Positions 48,950-57,955 are shown, numbered from the stretch's first letter. The stretch is 64,000 nt of DNA from Streptomyces sp. NRRL S-455 (GCF_000717875.1 NZ_JOCT01000003.1:268171-332170), one strand, 5' to 3'. Notes: generated by a model not told the origin, from the letters alone. Numbers and translations are program-made.

Positions 48950-50317
48950 GTGGCCATCTCGGTCTTCGACCTGTTCTCGATCGGCATCGGCCCGTCCAGC
49001 TCCCACACGGTCGGCCCCATGCGGGCGGCCGGGTTGTTCGCCCGGCGGCTGCGCAACGAGGAACTGCTGGAGTCGGTCGCCTCGGTGCGCGCCGAGCTGT
49101 ACGGCTCGCTCGGCGCCACGGGCCATGGGCACGGCACGCCCAAGGCGGTGCTGCTCGGCCTGGAGGGTGAATCGCCGCGCACGGTGGACGTGGAGACGGC
49201 CGACGAGCGGGTGGAGACGATCAAGTCGGACGGCCGCCTGCGGCTGATGGGCGAGCACGAGATCGCCTTCTCCTTCGACGACGACATGGTCCTGCACCGC
49301 CGCAAGGCCCTGCCGTACCACGCGAACGGCATGACCCTGTGGGCGTACGACTCCTCGGGCGCGGAACTGCTGACGAAGACGTACTACTCGGTCGGCGGCG
49401 GCTTCGTCGTCGACGAGGACGCGGTCGGCGCCGACCGCATCAAACTCGACGACACCGTGCTGAAGTACCCCTTCCGCACGGGCGACGAGCTGCTGCGCCT
49501 GACGGAGGAGACGGGCCTGTCGATCTCGGCGCTGATGCTGGAGAACGAACGGGCCTGGCGGACCGAGGGGGAGATCCGCGAGGGCCTGCTGGAGATCTGG
49601 CGCGTGATGGAGGAGTGCGTCGCGCGCGGCATGTCCCGCGAGGGCATCCTGCCGGGCGGTCTGAAGGTGCGCCGCCGGGCCGCGAACACCGCGCGCAAGC
49701 TGCGCTCCGAGGGCGACCCGCAGGCCCTCGCCATGGAGTGGATCACGCTCTACGCGATGGCGGTGAACGAGGAGAACGCGGCCGGCGGCCGGGTCGTCAC
49801 CGCCCCCACGAACGGCGCGGCCGGCATCATCCCGGCGGTCCTGCACTACTACGTCAACTTCGTGCCCGGCGCCGACGAGGAGGGCGTGGTCCGTTTCCTG
49901 CTCGCCGCGGGCGCGATCGGCATGCTGTTCAAGGAGAACGCCTCCATCTCCGGCGCCGAGGTCGGCTGCCAGGGCGAGGTCGGCTCCGCCTGCTCGATGG
50001 CGGCGGGCGCGCTGGCCGAGGTCCTCGGCGGCTCACCCGAACAGGTCGAAAACGCCGCGGAGATCGGCATGGAACACAACCTCGGCCTGACCTGCGACCC
50101 GGTCGGCGGCCTGGTCCAGATCCCGTGCATCGAGCGCAACGGCATGGCCGCGGTGAAGGCCGTCACGGCCGCGCGCATGGCGATGCGCGGCGACGGCTCC
50201 CACAAGGTGTCCCTGGACAAGGTCATCAAGACGATGAAGGACACCGGCGCCGACATGTCGGTGAAGTACAAGGAGACGGCCCGGGGCGGGCTGGCGGTGA
50301 ACATCATCGAGTGCTGA
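48950..50317 (+). CDS. sdaA: L-serine ammonia-lyase (serine dehydratase), Fe-S type
   Basis: A 455-aa one-chain iron-sulfur L-serine dehydratase that converts serine to pyruvate and ammonia. The N-terminal beta domain has [22 protein letters not shown], where the serine-binding motif is intact; the alpha domain carries three Cys for the [4Fe-4S] cluster, in [18 protein letters not shown] and [21 protein letters not shown] 48950 follows GGAG by a short spacer. It completes a glycine to serine to pyruvate route with the preceding genes. Confidence 0.96.
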   Translation: MAISVFDLFSIGIGPSSSHTVGPMRAAGLFARRLRNEELLESVASVRAELYGSLGATGHGHGTPKAVLLGLEGESPRTVDVETADERVETIKSDGRLRLMGEHEIAFSFDDDMVLHRRKALPYHANGMTLWAYDSSGAELLTKTYYSVGGGFVVDEDAVGADRIKLDDTVLKYPFRTGDELLRLTEETGLSISALMLENERAWRTEGEIREGLLEIWRVMEECVARGMSREGILPGGLKVRRRAANTARKLRSEGDPQALAMEWITLYAMAVNEENAAGGRVVTAPTNGAAGIIPAVLHYYVNFVPGADEEGVVRFLLAAGAIGMLFKENASISGAEVGCQGEVGSACSMAAGALAEVLGGSPEQVENAAEIGMEHNLGLTCDPVGGLVQIPCIERNGMAAVKAVTAARMAMRGDGSHKVSLDKVIKTMKDTGADMSVKYKETARGGLAVNIIEC

Positions 50318-50359
50318 CGAGGACTCCGTCCGGCGGGAGGCGCGGCGGCGGGCCTGCGG

Positions 50360-51529
50360 TCACCGGGCCGATGCGCGTACGTCCGCCACGGCCGCGGGCA
50401 GGCCGGCCGGGTCGTCGGTGACGACGACCGCCACGACGGTGTCCGTACCGGGCCAGTCCTCGGCCAGCACGACCCGTGGATCGGCGAGCGCCGTCTCGGC
50501 CAACTCGGCTGCCGGGCGCCCGGACCTGGGCAGGAGCACCATGGCGGCGCCGCGCACCGGCTCGGGGATCTCGCCCGGCGGTTCTCCGCCGGTGAGGAGG
50601 GCGAGCAGCGTCTCGTAGGGCCGGACCGCCCCTCGGTGCGCGTACGGAATGAGATGGGAGTTGATCAGGTCGCCGCCCAGCCGTCCGCCGACCTCCAGCA
50701 CGACGGGCCCCGCGGGACCGAGACGCAGATCGACGTGGAACCCGCCGGTTTCGAGGCCGACGGCGAGCACGGCCTGTTCGGCGGCCCGCGCCAGGCCCTT
50801 GACCTCCGAGTCGGGCAGGGCGGAGGGGACGGCCGTGGCCCATGACGGGGAGAGCGGCCCGTCGACCCACTTGTCGGTGACGCCGAGGATCCGCACCGTG
50901 CCCTCGGAGACGACACCGGAGACGGAGTGTTCCGAGCCGTCCACGTACTCCTCGACGAGGAAGTCGCCGGTCCCGGAGTAGTTGGCGGCGGTGAGCGCGA
51001 ACACCTCGTCCAGGCCGGTGCCGTCGGTGATCAGCGCCATGCCGCGGCCGCCGGAGCAGTGCGCCGGCTTGAACACCAGAGGGCGGACGCCGGCACCGAG
51101 CTCCGCCACGACGGCCCGCAGGTCGTCGGCCGTCCGGCCCGCCCGCCACGGCGGGTTGAGGCCGTACGGTTCCATGGCCCGTCGCTGGGCGGCCTTGTCC
51201 GTGGTGACGGCCGCGGCCGCGGTACCGATGCCGGGCACCCCGAACCGTTCCGCGAGCAGAGCGGTGAGGCCGACGTACTTGTCACCCCAGCAGACGACGG
51301 CGACCGGGGCCTGGCCGGCTGAGGCCTGCGCGGCCTGGTCCGCGAGGGAGGAGCCGCGGTCGAAGGAGCCGCGCTGGTGGCCGGGGAGCCCGGTGTGGGA
51401 GACATCGGCGTCCGAAGCGACATGGACGCTCAGTCCCCGGGCCGCTGCGGCGTCGAGTTCGGCCCGCCATTCCAGCGGTGAGCGCCGCAGGCCGAGGTAG
51501 AGCACTGTAGGGGTGTTGGCTGTGGTCAT
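50360..51529 (-). CDS. Stand-alone ATP-grasp ligase
   Basis: A 389-aa ATP-grasp enzyme (carboxylate-amine ligase type). The N-terminal preATP-grasp domain (TVLYLGLRRSPLEWRAEL) is followed by LVFKPAHCSGGRGMALI (ATP-binding Lys and glycine loop), DFLVEEYVDGSEHSVSGVV and GGFHVDLRLGPAGPVVLEVGGRLGGD with the metal-binding Glu. The last motif lacks the usual Asn (EIN becomes EVG). Relatives include L-amino-acid ligases and D-Ala-like ligases; substrates unknown. No biosynthetic partner is adjacent. The upstream stretch carries an ABC-ATPase remnant on the other strand. Confidence 0.82.
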   Translation of the reverse strand: MTTANTPTVLYLGLRRSPLEWRAELDAAAARGLSVHVASDADVSHTGLPGHQRGSFDRGSSLADQAAQASAGQAPVAVVCWGDKYVGLTALLAERFGVPGIGTAAAAVTTDKAAQRRAMEPYGLNPPWRAGRTADDLRAVVAELGAGVRPLVFKPAHCSGGRGMALITDGTGLDEVFALTAANYSGTGDFLVEEYVDGSEHSVSGVVSEGTVRILGVTDKWVDGPLSPSWATAVPSALPDSEVKGLARAAEQAVLAVGLETGGFHVDLRLGPAGPVVLEVGGRLGGDLINSHLIPYAHRGAVRPYETLLALLTGGEPPGEIPEPVRGAAMVLLPRSGRPAAELAETALADPRVVLAEDWPGTDTVVAVVVTDDPAGLPAAVADVRASAR

Positions 51530-51613
51530 CTGTCAGAACCGTTCTGGCGGCCGGACCGCCAAGGATCGCTGTCGTGAAGGTTTTTGACTACCCATCATGC
51601 AGTCGGTGCAGGC

Positions 51614-51843
51614 GCCCACGGCCATCCGCACCTGGCGACGGTCCTGGTCACCCACACCTGGAGGAACTGCCCGCCCACACCACGCACGCCCTGCTGCTGC
51701 GCGAGGGCCGTCCGCTCTCCGGCGGCCCGGTGGCCGGGGTGCTGACAGCCGGCCGGCTCGGCATGTGCTCCGACCTGCCGCCGGCACGGGAACGGCACGA
51801 CGGCCGCTGGAGCGTCCGTACCGCACACCGGGCGCGACCGTGA
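51614..51843 (+). pseudogene. ABC-transporter ATPase remnant, frameshifted
   Basis: The codons from 51614 read AHGHPHLATVLVTH, then a one-base deletion shifts the frame to HLEELPAHTTHALLLREGRP, ending with GVLTAGRLGMCSDLPPARERHDGRWSVRTA and a stop. This matches the end of ABC ATPases (Walker B-distal H-loop LVTHHLEE.. and VLT..ERHEGRW). The whole front, with Walker A and the signature, is missing. It lies 84 bases from the ATP-grasp start on the opposite strand. Confidence 0.72.
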
Positions 51844-51864
51844 GCGGCGCGGGCCGGACATGAC

Positions 51865-51901
51865 GAGGGGCCCGGTCCGTCCGCGGACGGGCCGGGCCCT
51901 C
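51865..51901. terminator. Terminator between the ABC remnant and the EF-hand gene
   Basis: Nested stems GGGCCCGG/CCGGGCCC and CCGTCC/GGACGG with a short loop; strong in both directions. It lies 28 bases past the EF-hand stop on the minus strand. Confidence 0.75.
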
Positions 51902-51928
51902 ACTCCTCGCAGCGCCGGAGCGCCCGCG

Positions 51929-52141
51929 TCACTTGTTCAGGTAGCTCCAGAACTCATCGAAGCTCAGCTTCTTGTCGCCGTCGAGGTCGCGGGCCTTGAT
52001 GACGACCTCGGCGACCGACTCGGTGACGTTCCAGTCGCCCGACCGGGCCAGGGCGGTCTTGAACTCGGCAGCGGTGATGTAACCGTCACCGTCCGTATCG
52101 ATCCGCTCGAACTGCTTGCGTGCTTCCTCGATGTCCGCCAC
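51929..52141 (-). CDS. Calmodulin-like EF-hand calcium-binding protein, 70 aa
   Basis: Two EF-hands are clear: loop 1 DTDGDGYITAAE (about 15-26) and loop 2 DLDGDKKLSFDE (about 52-63), each with the full set of acidic ligands. A soluble calcium sensor or buffer is likely. It resembles the CabB protein of S. coelicolor, which has been linked to development (from memory). The start is GTG 52141 with GGGGCGG upstream. It is transcribed alone before a terminator. Confidence 0.9.
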   Translation of the reverse strand: MADIEEARKQFERIDTDGDGYITAAEFKTALARSGDWNVTESVAEVVIKARDLDGDKKLSFDEFWSYLNK

Positions 52142-52202
52142 CGATCCGCCCCTACTCTCGTGTTCTGCGCCGTGCCGACGCGTCCTGCTGACGCAGGTCA
52201 GA

Positions 52203-53117
52203 TTAGCTGCCCGTACGTGCCTCCAGCGCGGCGACCACCCAGGCGAACTCCTCCCGGTACGCCGCCTCGGGCCCGGTGCCCTTCACGGCCGCGAGCAACT
52301 CGCGGTAACGGGCGACCCGGCCGGTGGCGTGCGACCGCAGCCGGTCCAGCACGATGGCGGGGTCGGCCTCGCCCAGCAGCTCGCGCACCACCTCGGCGGC
52401 CTCCGGCGAGTCGGGGGCGATACCGCGCCCGCGGGCGTCGGCGCCCAGTTGCACGAGCCGCCGGGAGAACCACAGGGACGCCCCGGCCGGCGTGTCGTGC
52501 CCGTGGTCGGCGGCGTTGAACTCGGCGGCCCGGCGCATCTCGGCCCTGAAGTCCGGGCTCTGGAGCATCTCGGCCAGCTCCAGCCAGGCGTCGACCTGCT
52601 CGGGAGTGGGCTCTTCGGGCAGGTCGGCGGCGGTGCTCCGCATGCGTGCGCGGATCACCGGGTCCGCCGTGTCGAGCCCGTGGAAGATCTCGTCGACGAA
52701 CTCCTCCAGGATGCGCCGCCGCTCGGCCGCCGACAGCCGTGCAAGTCTGTTCACCAGAGTCATCTCCTCCGCGTCGGACCCCCGCTTCGCGACCGTCGAC
52801 AGCACCGCACGGGTCACCTTCAACGACCGGATCTGCGCGTCGAGCGCGACCACGTGCGCGGCCGCGACCTGAGCCACCGTCGTCTCACCGGCCAGCACCC
52901 GGCGGATGTCCGCGAGCCCGAGCCCGAGCTCGCGCAGCGTCCGGATCAGCTCCAGGCGCGCCACGGAGGCGGCGTCGAACAGCCGGTAGCCGCCCGCGGA
53001 CCGGGCCACCGGGGGCAGCGCGCCCTCGTCGGACCAGTACCGGATGGTGCGCACGGTCAGCCCGGTGGCCCGGGCCAGTTCGCCGATGGTGAGCAGCCCG
53101 GTGCCGTGGTTGGTCAT
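52203..53117 (-). CDS. MerR-family transcriptional regulator
   Basis: A 304-aa regulator. The winged HTH at residues about 8-75 reads LTIGELARATGLTVRTIRYW, then EGALPPVARSAGGYRLFD, followed by a dimerisation coil and a long helical C-terminal domain of about 190 residues (STAADLPEEPTPEQVDAWLELAEML..), longer than in metal-type MerR, so a small-molecule effector is likelier. The ATG is seven bases from a -10 hexamer, suggesting a leaderless message; the promoter has the MerR 19-base spacer. Confidence 0.88.
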   Translation of the reverse strand: MTNHGTGLLTIGELARATGLTVRTIRYWSDEGALPPVARSAGGYRLFDAASVARLELIRTLRELGLGLADIRRVLAGETTVAQVAAAHVVALDAQIRSLKVTRAVLSTVAKRGSDAEEMTLVNRLARLSAAERRRILEEFVDEIFHGLDTADPVIRARMRSTAADLPEEPTPEQVDAWLELAEMLQSPDFRAEMRRAAEFNAADHGHDTPAGASLWFSRRLVQLGADARGRGIAPDSPEAAEVVRELLGEADPAIVLDRLRSHATGRVARYRELLAAVKGTGPEAAYREEFAWVVAALEARTGS

Positions 53118-53124
53118 GTGCGGG

Positions 53125-53155
53125 AGTCTGGACCCTCCAGCGGGTGGAGACTCAA
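53125..53155 (-). promoter_or_regulatory. MerR-type leaderless promoter with operator
   Basis: On the minus strand TTGAGT (-35, 53150-53155) and CAGACT (-10, 53125-53130) are 19 bases apart, the long spacer typical of MerR-controlled promoters. Between them the inverted repeat CTCCA-CCCGC-TGGAG is the candidate operator. Seven bases follow the -10 before ATG 53117, so the transcript likely begins at or next to the start codon. Confidence 0.75.
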
Positions 53156-53267
53156 GGGGCCGGTCAGTGCCGGGACCGGCCGGACTCGCTCACCGGAAGG
53201 CGCCCGTGTGGCCGGGCGGGTAGCGGCCGGGTTGCGTCGAGCGCCGACCTCCCGGGTGGGGCAGGCG

Positions 53268-53771
53268 TCAGCGTTCCGTGACCCGCATCTCGAACCACGT
53301 GGTCTTTCCCCGGGGCAGCAGGTCGACGCCCCAGCGGTCGGCCAGCTTGTCGACGAGGAACAGGCCGCGTCCGCTGATGTCCATCGCCTGGACCGGCATC
53401 AGACACGGCAGCCCCCGCGAGGGGTCACGGACCTCGACACGGATCCAGCCGCGGCGCCGGTGCAGACGCAGTCCGAAGACCCGGGCGCCGGTGTGGCGTA
53501 CGGCGTTACCGACCAGCTCGGAGACGAGTAACACCGCGTCCTCCGTGGTCTTGGGGGGGAGCCCCCAGTGGCGAAGGATCACGACCTGGGCCAGTCGTCT
53601 GGCGGTGGCCGCGGATTCGGGGCGGGACGGCAGTGGGACCTCCGCCTCCGTCGGATTGCCGTACAACTCCAGTGCCTTGAGCGCGCGTTCGTCCTCGACG
53701 GTCGGCGACCAGCGCGCCGCGGCCGCATGTGCGTGTCCCCGCGGCTGTTCCATACCCTCCAGCCCCGCCAT
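53268..53771 (-). CDS. Anti-sigma/RsbW-like ATP-binding protein
   Basis: A 167-aa single HATPase_c_2 domain protein. The N-box is ELVGNAVRHTG, and the G-box is DISGRGLFLVDKLADRWG; there is no kinase dimerisation domain. The family binds anti-anti-sigma factors or sigma factors. LPSRPESAATARRLAQVVILRHWGL at the start of the domain is the usual entry. ATG 53771 (MAGLEGMEQ) has no good ribosome-binding site; an open frame upstream allows ATG 53876. No sigma factor partner is adjacent. Confidence 0.82.
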   Translation of the reverse strand: MAGLEGMEQPRGHAHAAAARWSPTVEDERALKALELYGNPTEAEVPLPSRPESAATARRLAQVVILRHWGLPPKTTEDAVLLVSELVGNAVRHTGARVFGLRLHRRRGWIRVEVRDPSRGLPCLMPVQAMDISGRGLFLVDKLADRWGVDLLPRGKTTWFEMRVTER

Positions 53772-54043
53772 GCCCCCATCATGGCCGCCTGGAGCACCCC
53801 CGGGGGCCGTTCCCGGGGAATACGCCCCTGGGAACGGACCGCCGTCCAGTGACCCGATGACATATGCCAAAGGCATTTCGGAGTCCACCGCAGCGGCTCT
53901 GACCTGCGACGATGCCCCGCTTCGCGACAATGGGCGGAATCACTCGATCCGACACGCTTAAGGCTGCCTTAAGGCTGTCATAAACCGCCCCATCGAGGGA
54001 TGGGGATCAGACGCCGCGTCAACTGCAAGCCCTGAAGGGGGAT

Positions 54044-54811
54044 TCACAGGAACTTCGCCTTGCCCGGCCCTTCCTCCACGAAGCTGCGCATCCCCCGCTC
54101 GCGGTCCTCGGTGGCGAACAGGCCCGCGAACCAGTTGCGTTCGATCGTCAGGCCCGTGTCGAGGTCCGTCTCCAGACCCGCGTCGATGGACTCCTTCGCG
54201 GCGCGCAGCGCGAGCGCCGGGCCCTGCGCCAGCTTCGCGGCCCAGGCGTGCGCCTGCGTGTACACCTCCTCGGCGGGGACGACCCGGTCCACCAGGCCGA
54301 TCTCCTTGGCCTCGGCCGCCTTCACCATCCGGCCGGTGAAGATCAGGTCCTTGGCCTTGGAGGGGCCGACCAGCCGGGCCAGGCGCTGGGTGCCGCCGGC
54401 GCCGGGGATCAGACCGAGCAGGATCTCCGGCTGGCCGAGCTTGGCGTTCTCGCCGGCGATCCGGTAGTCGGCGCACAGCGCGAGTTCGCAGCCGCCGCCG
54501 AGCGCGTAGCCCGTGACGGCCGCGACGACCGGCTTGGGAATCCGCGCCACCGCCGTGAACGAGTCCTGCAGGGCGCGGGCGCGCAGGACCATCGCGGTGT
54601 GGTCCATCGCCTGCATCTCCTTGATGTCCGCGCCGGCCGCGAACACCTTCTCGCCGCCGTAGACCACCACGGCCCGCACGTCCTCGCGGCCCGCGGCCTC
54701 CTCGGCGAGTTCCTTCAGCCGGTCCTGCGTGGCGATGTCCAGCGCGTTCATCGGCGGGCGGTCCAGGCGGAGCGTGCCGACGCCTTCAGCGACTTCGAGA
54801 GTGACGGTCAT
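54044..54811 (-). CDS. Enoyl-CoA hydratase/isomerase
   Basis: A 255-aa crotonase-fold enzyme. The oxyanion-hole pieces FAAGADIKEMQAM and GYALGGGCELALCADYRIA and the likely catalytic Glu in GQPEILLGLIPGAGGTQRLARL are present, so hydratase activity in fatty-acid beta-oxidation is plausible; isomerase is also possible. There is no ribosome-binding site before ATG 54811, and TAACCT lies seven bases upstream, so it may be leaderless. The 82-bp repeats start 16 bases before its start codon, overlapping its promoter. Confidence 0.88.
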   Translation of the reverse strand: MTVTLEVAEGVGTLRLDRPPMNALDIATQDRLKELAEEAAGREDVRAVVVYGGEKVFAAGADIKEMQAMDHTAMVLRARALQDSFTAVARIPKPVVAAVTGYALGGGCELALCADYRIAGENAKLGQPEILLGLIPGAGGTQRLARLVGPSKAKDLIFTGRMVKAAEAKEIGLVDRVVPAEEVYTQAHAWAAKLAQGPALALRAAKESIDAGLETDLDTGLTIERNWFAGLFATEDRERGMRSFVEEGPGKAKFL

Positions 54812-54826
54812 AGGGAGCAGGTTAAC

Positions 54827-55073
54827 GGGGGCTAACGGGTATCGGACCGGTGCTGTGAGTCACATCCGGCCGGGGGTCCGGGGGTCGTCCCCCGGGGCAA
54901 GCACAGCACGGGGGCTAACGGGTATCGGACCGGTGCTGTGAGTCACATCCGGCCGGGGGTCCGGGGGTCGTCCCCCGGGCAAGCACAGCACGGGGGCTAA
55001 CGGGTATCGGACCGGTGCCGTGAGTCACATCCGGCCGGGGGTCCGGGGGTCGTCCCCCGGGCAAGCACAGCAC
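54827..55073. repeat. Three tandem 82-bp repeats with internal hairpins
   Basis: Copies at 54827-54909 (83 bp, one extra G), 54910-54991 and 54992-55073, plus the start of a fourth. Each unit has CCGGGGG-TCGT-CCCCCGG and, outside it, GTGCTGTG with CACAGCAC, so it can fold into a long stem. In copy 3 one arm is GTGCCGTG, breaking one pair. They fill the promoter side of the enoyl-CoA hydratase gene up to the Ldt terminator; 54812-55136 holds no gene. Confidence 0.95.
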
Positions 55074-55084
55074 GGGGGCTGACG

Positions 55085-55124
55085 GACGGGGCCCCGGTGT
55101 GGTCCGTCACACCGGGGCCCCGTC
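55085..55124 (-). terminator. Terminator after the first L,D-transpeptidase gene
   Basis: A 17-bp perfect stem (GACGGGGCCCCGGTGTG / CACACCGGGGCCCCGTC) with a GTCCGT loop, 12 bases past the stop. It adjoins the 82-bp repeat array. Confidence 0.88.
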
Positions 55125-55136
55125 GTCAGTTCGGCG

Positions 55137-56363
55137 TCACCGCTTCCACTTCTCCCACGACATGTTCCACCCGTTGAGCCCGTTGTCCGGGTCGACGGTC
55201 CTGTCCTCGGAGTTCTTGACGACCACCACGTCGCCGATCATCGAGTGGTTGAAGAACCACGCGGCGGGCACCTTCTTGTCCCAGCCGCCGCGGACGTCGC
55301 GCAGGCCGATGCAGCCGTGGCTGGCGTTGTAGTTGCCGAAGGCGCCGCTCGCCCAGTAGTTGCCGTGCAGGAAGGTGCCGGAGGTGGTGAGGCGCAGGGC
55401 GTGCGGGACGTCCTTGATGTCGTACTCGCCGCCGTAGCCGACCGTCGCCCCGTTCATCCGGGTCACGGGGAGCATCTCGCTGATGACCATCTGGCCGTTC
55501 CAGGTCTCCATGCCGGGCTTGCCGGTGGTGACCGGGATGGTCTTGATCACCTTGCCGTCGCGCATGACCTTCATGGTGAGCTTCTTGGCGTCGACGACGG
55601 AGACCTGCTCACGGCCGATGGTGAAGTCGATGGTCTTGTCCTGCTCGCCGTAGACGCCGGGGCGTCCTTCGACGCCGTCGAGGTCGAGGTCGACGGTCAC
55701 CTTCGTGCCGGGCTTCCAGTACTTCTCGGGGCGGAAGTCGAGACGGTCGTTGCCGAACCAGTGTCCCTCGACGTCGACGGCCGGCTCCGTCCTGATGCGG
55801 ATGGCCTTCTCGACGTCCTCCGGGTTGGTGATGCCCCGGCTGAAGCGGATGGAGAACGGCATGCCCACCCCGACCTTGGAGCCGTCCTCGGGGGTGAAGC
55901 TGCCGATGAAGGTGTCGTCCGGCGTCAGGGTCGTGAAGCCGGCGTCCTCCGCGGCCGTGCGGCCCTCGGAGTCCTTGGCCACCGCGTGGACCGTGTACTT
56001 GGTGGCGGCGGCCAGGTGGGTGGACGGCGTCCAGCCGGCGCCGTCCCCGGATATCTTCCCGTCTATCTTCCGGCCCTTGGCGTCCTTGACCACGACCTCC
56101 GTCAGCCTGCCCTTGGCGGCGGTGACCTTCAGCGTGCCGCTGGTGTCGACGGACTTCGCGCCGTCCTTGGGCGTGATGCTGACGACCGCCTCGGACTGCT
56201 TGCTCCGCGCGGCGTCCGAGCCCTTGCCCTTGCCGTCTCCCTCGCCGGAACCGGTCCCCCCGCCACCGCACGCCGTGACGGCGAGGAGCAGCACGCCGAC
56301 CATCAGCGCGAGAAGTCCGTTCCTGCCACCAACCGACGCCCCCGATATCGGTCGCCCGTTCAA
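55137..56363 (-). CDS. L,D-transpeptidase lipoprotein (YkuD domain), copy 1
   Basis: A 408-aa exported enzyme that makes 3-3 cross-links in peptidoglycan. A lipoprotein signal (LLALMVGVLLLAVTAC) and Gly/Lys linker precede two bacterial Ig-like domains (SITPKDGAKSV.., and FTPEDGSKVGVGMPFSIRFS), followed by the YkuD catalytic domain, with HGNYWASGAFG and the Cys in SHGCIGLRD. The usual Asn of the motif is Gly (HGCIGLRD), as in other actinomycete members. TTG 56363 with GGGGAG six bases before it is the start. Confidence 0.9.
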   Translation of the reverse strand: MNGRPISGASVGGRNGLLALMVGVLLLAVTACGGGGTGSGEGDGKGKGSDAARSKQSEAVVSITPKDGAKSVDTSGTLKVTAAKGRLTEVVVKDAKGRKIDGKISGDGAGWTPSTHLAAATKYTVHAVAKDSEGRTAAEDAGFTTLTPDDTFIGSFTPEDGSKVGVGMPFSIRFSRGITNPEDVEKAIRIRTEPAVDVEGHWFGNDRLDFRPEKYWKPGTKVTVDLDLDGVEGRPGVYGEQDKTIDFTIGREQVSVVDAKKLTMKVMRDGKVIKTIPVTTGKPGMETWNGQMVISEMLPVTRMNGATVGYGGEYDIKDVPHALRLTTSGTFLHGNYWASGAFGNYNASHGCIGLRDVRGGWDKKVPAAWFFNHSMIGDVVVVKNSEDRTVDPDNGLNGWNMSWEKWKR

Positions 56364-56524
56364 GTTGTTCTCCCCTCCCCGGGCCTGGTCAGGCCCGCAC
56401 CCCTGCGCGTCCCCCGCGCACCGGCGAATAGTAACCAGAGGGCGCCGGGCCCCGACGGCCCGTGACTGTCACTGTTCAGTCCCAACTTCAACGGAAGGTC
56501 GGGGCAATCCGCCCCCCTGCCGGG

Positions 56525-57769
56525 TTACTTCACCGCGCTGCCCGCTTTCCATGCCTTCCAGCCCATATTCCAGCCTCCGAGCCCGTTGTCGGCAGCGACC
56601 TTCTTGTCTTCGCTGTTGACGACCTCCACGACGTCCCCGACGAGGCTGCGGTCGAAGAACCAGCCGGCCGGGGTGGCGGGGCCGCCCCCCTTCACATCGC
56701 GCAGTCCGATACAGCCGTGACTGACGTTGCTGCGTCCGAAGACGGTGTGGTGGGCCCAGTAGTTGCCGTGCAGGAAGGTGCCGGAGTCGGTCAGGCGCAT
56801 GGCGTGCGGGACGTCCGGGATGTCGTACTCGCTCTTGCCGTCGCGCTTCTTGAAGCCGACCGTGGCGCCGTTCATCCGGGTGACCTCCAGCATCTCGGTC
56901 ACCACCATCTTGCCGTTGTACGTGGTGGTCTTGGGAGCGCCGGCCGTGACCGGGACGGTGGCGAGTGTTTCGCCGTCGCGCAGCACCTCCATGGTGTGCC
57001 GGGCCGCGTCGACCACGGAGACCTGGCTGCGGCCGACGGTGAAGGTGAGTGACTTGTGCTGGAGGCCGTAGACCCCGCGCGCCCCCTCGACGTCCCGCAG
57101 GCGCAGGGTGACGGTGACCTGGGTGCCGGGTTTCCAGTAGTGCTCGGGGCGGAAGTCGAGGCGGTTGCGGCCGAACCAGTGGGGGCGGATCTCGACGGCG
57201 GGCCGGGCGGTGACCCGGACCGCGCGTTCCACGGCTGCGCGGTGGGTGATCTCCCGGTTGAACTCCAGCGAGACGATCATGCCGGTGCCGACCGTGGCGC
57301 GGTTCTCCGGGGTGACGTAGCCGATGAAGCGTTCCTCGGGGACGTACGTCGTGAAGGTGGTGTGCCGGGCCGAGCGGCGTCCGTCGCCGTCCACGGCCAC
57401 CGCGTCGATCGTGTACTTGGCGGCGAGGGCCAGGCGCTTCTCCTCGGGTTCCCAGGTCAGGCCGTCGGCGGAGAGGCGCCCGGGCACCGGGGTCTCCTGC
57501 GCGTCCTGCGACCTGACGACCTTCACCGACTCCAGGCGGCCGTCGGGCACGCGCACCCGCAGCTTCCGGCCGGGGCGCACACCCCTGCTGCCGTCGTCGG
57601 GGGAGATCCGGATGACGTCCTCGGGCGCCGGGGGTGCGCCGAACGCCCCCGCGATCCCGCCCGCGTCGTCCGAGGTACAGCCCGTTGCCCCGGTCAGGAG
57701 CCCTGCCCATGTCACTACGGCGGCCAGCGCGGCCCTCGCGCGCCGCGCGCGCCCTTGTACGTGCCTCAC
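56525..57769 (-). CDS. L,D-transpeptidase lipoprotein (YkuD domain), copy 2
   Basis: A 414-aa paralogue of the previous gene with the same plan: signal ending in LLTGATGC, Ig-like domains (RISPDDGSRGVRPGRKL, then YVTPENRATVGTGMIVSL) and a YkuD domain with HGNYWAHHTVFG and SHGCIGLRD. It makes or remodels 3-3 peptidoglycan cross-links. GTG 57769 is chosen; its ribosome-binding site is weak and the frame is open far upstream. The gap to the first copy is 161 bases, so the two are probably transcribed separately. Confidence 0.86.
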   Translation of the reverse strand: MRHVQGRARRARAALAAVVTWAGLLTGATGCTSDDAGGIAGAFGAPPAPEDVIRISPDDGSRGVRPGRKLRVRVPDGRLESVKVVRSQDAQETPVPGRLSADGLTWEPEEKRLALAAKYTIDAVAVDGDGRRSARHTTFTTYVPEERFIGYVTPENRATVGTGMIVSLEFNREITHRAAVERAVRVTARPAVEIRPHWFGRNRLDFRPEHYWKPGTQVTVTLRLRDVEGARGVYGLQHKSLTFTVGRSQVSVVDAARHTMEVLRDGETLATVPVTAGAPKTTTYNGKMVVTEMLEVTRMNGATVGFKKRDGKSEYDIPDVPHAMRLTDSGTFLHGNYWAHHTVFGRSNVSHGCIGLRDVKGGGPATPAGWFFDRSLVGDVVEVVNSEDKKVAADNGLGGWNMGWKAWKAGSAVK

Positions 57770-57955
57770 GTGGTGCCCAACGACCGGCCGCGTCCCCGGG
57801 AAACGACCATGCCCGCCCCGAGGGAAACGTGAGTGCGACCCATGCTCTGGGCAGAACAGTGGGGAGGACGACGCGCAGGGTAGCCGCGCCCGGGATGCAG
57901 CACGGGCCGCGCCCCTCTGGCCCCCGTCGTTCCACGAGCCGCGGGAGGCTGACAG

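Noticed and set aside
51574..51843. An 89-aa ORF starting MKVFDYPSCSRCRRP as an independent gene
   Set aside because: Only its second part is protein-like, and that part continues an ABC ATPase frame interrupted by a one-base deletion; the N-terminus is the wrong frame.
54827..55073. CRISPR array
   Set aside because: The 82-bp units are directly joined with no unique spacers, and no cas genes occur in the window.
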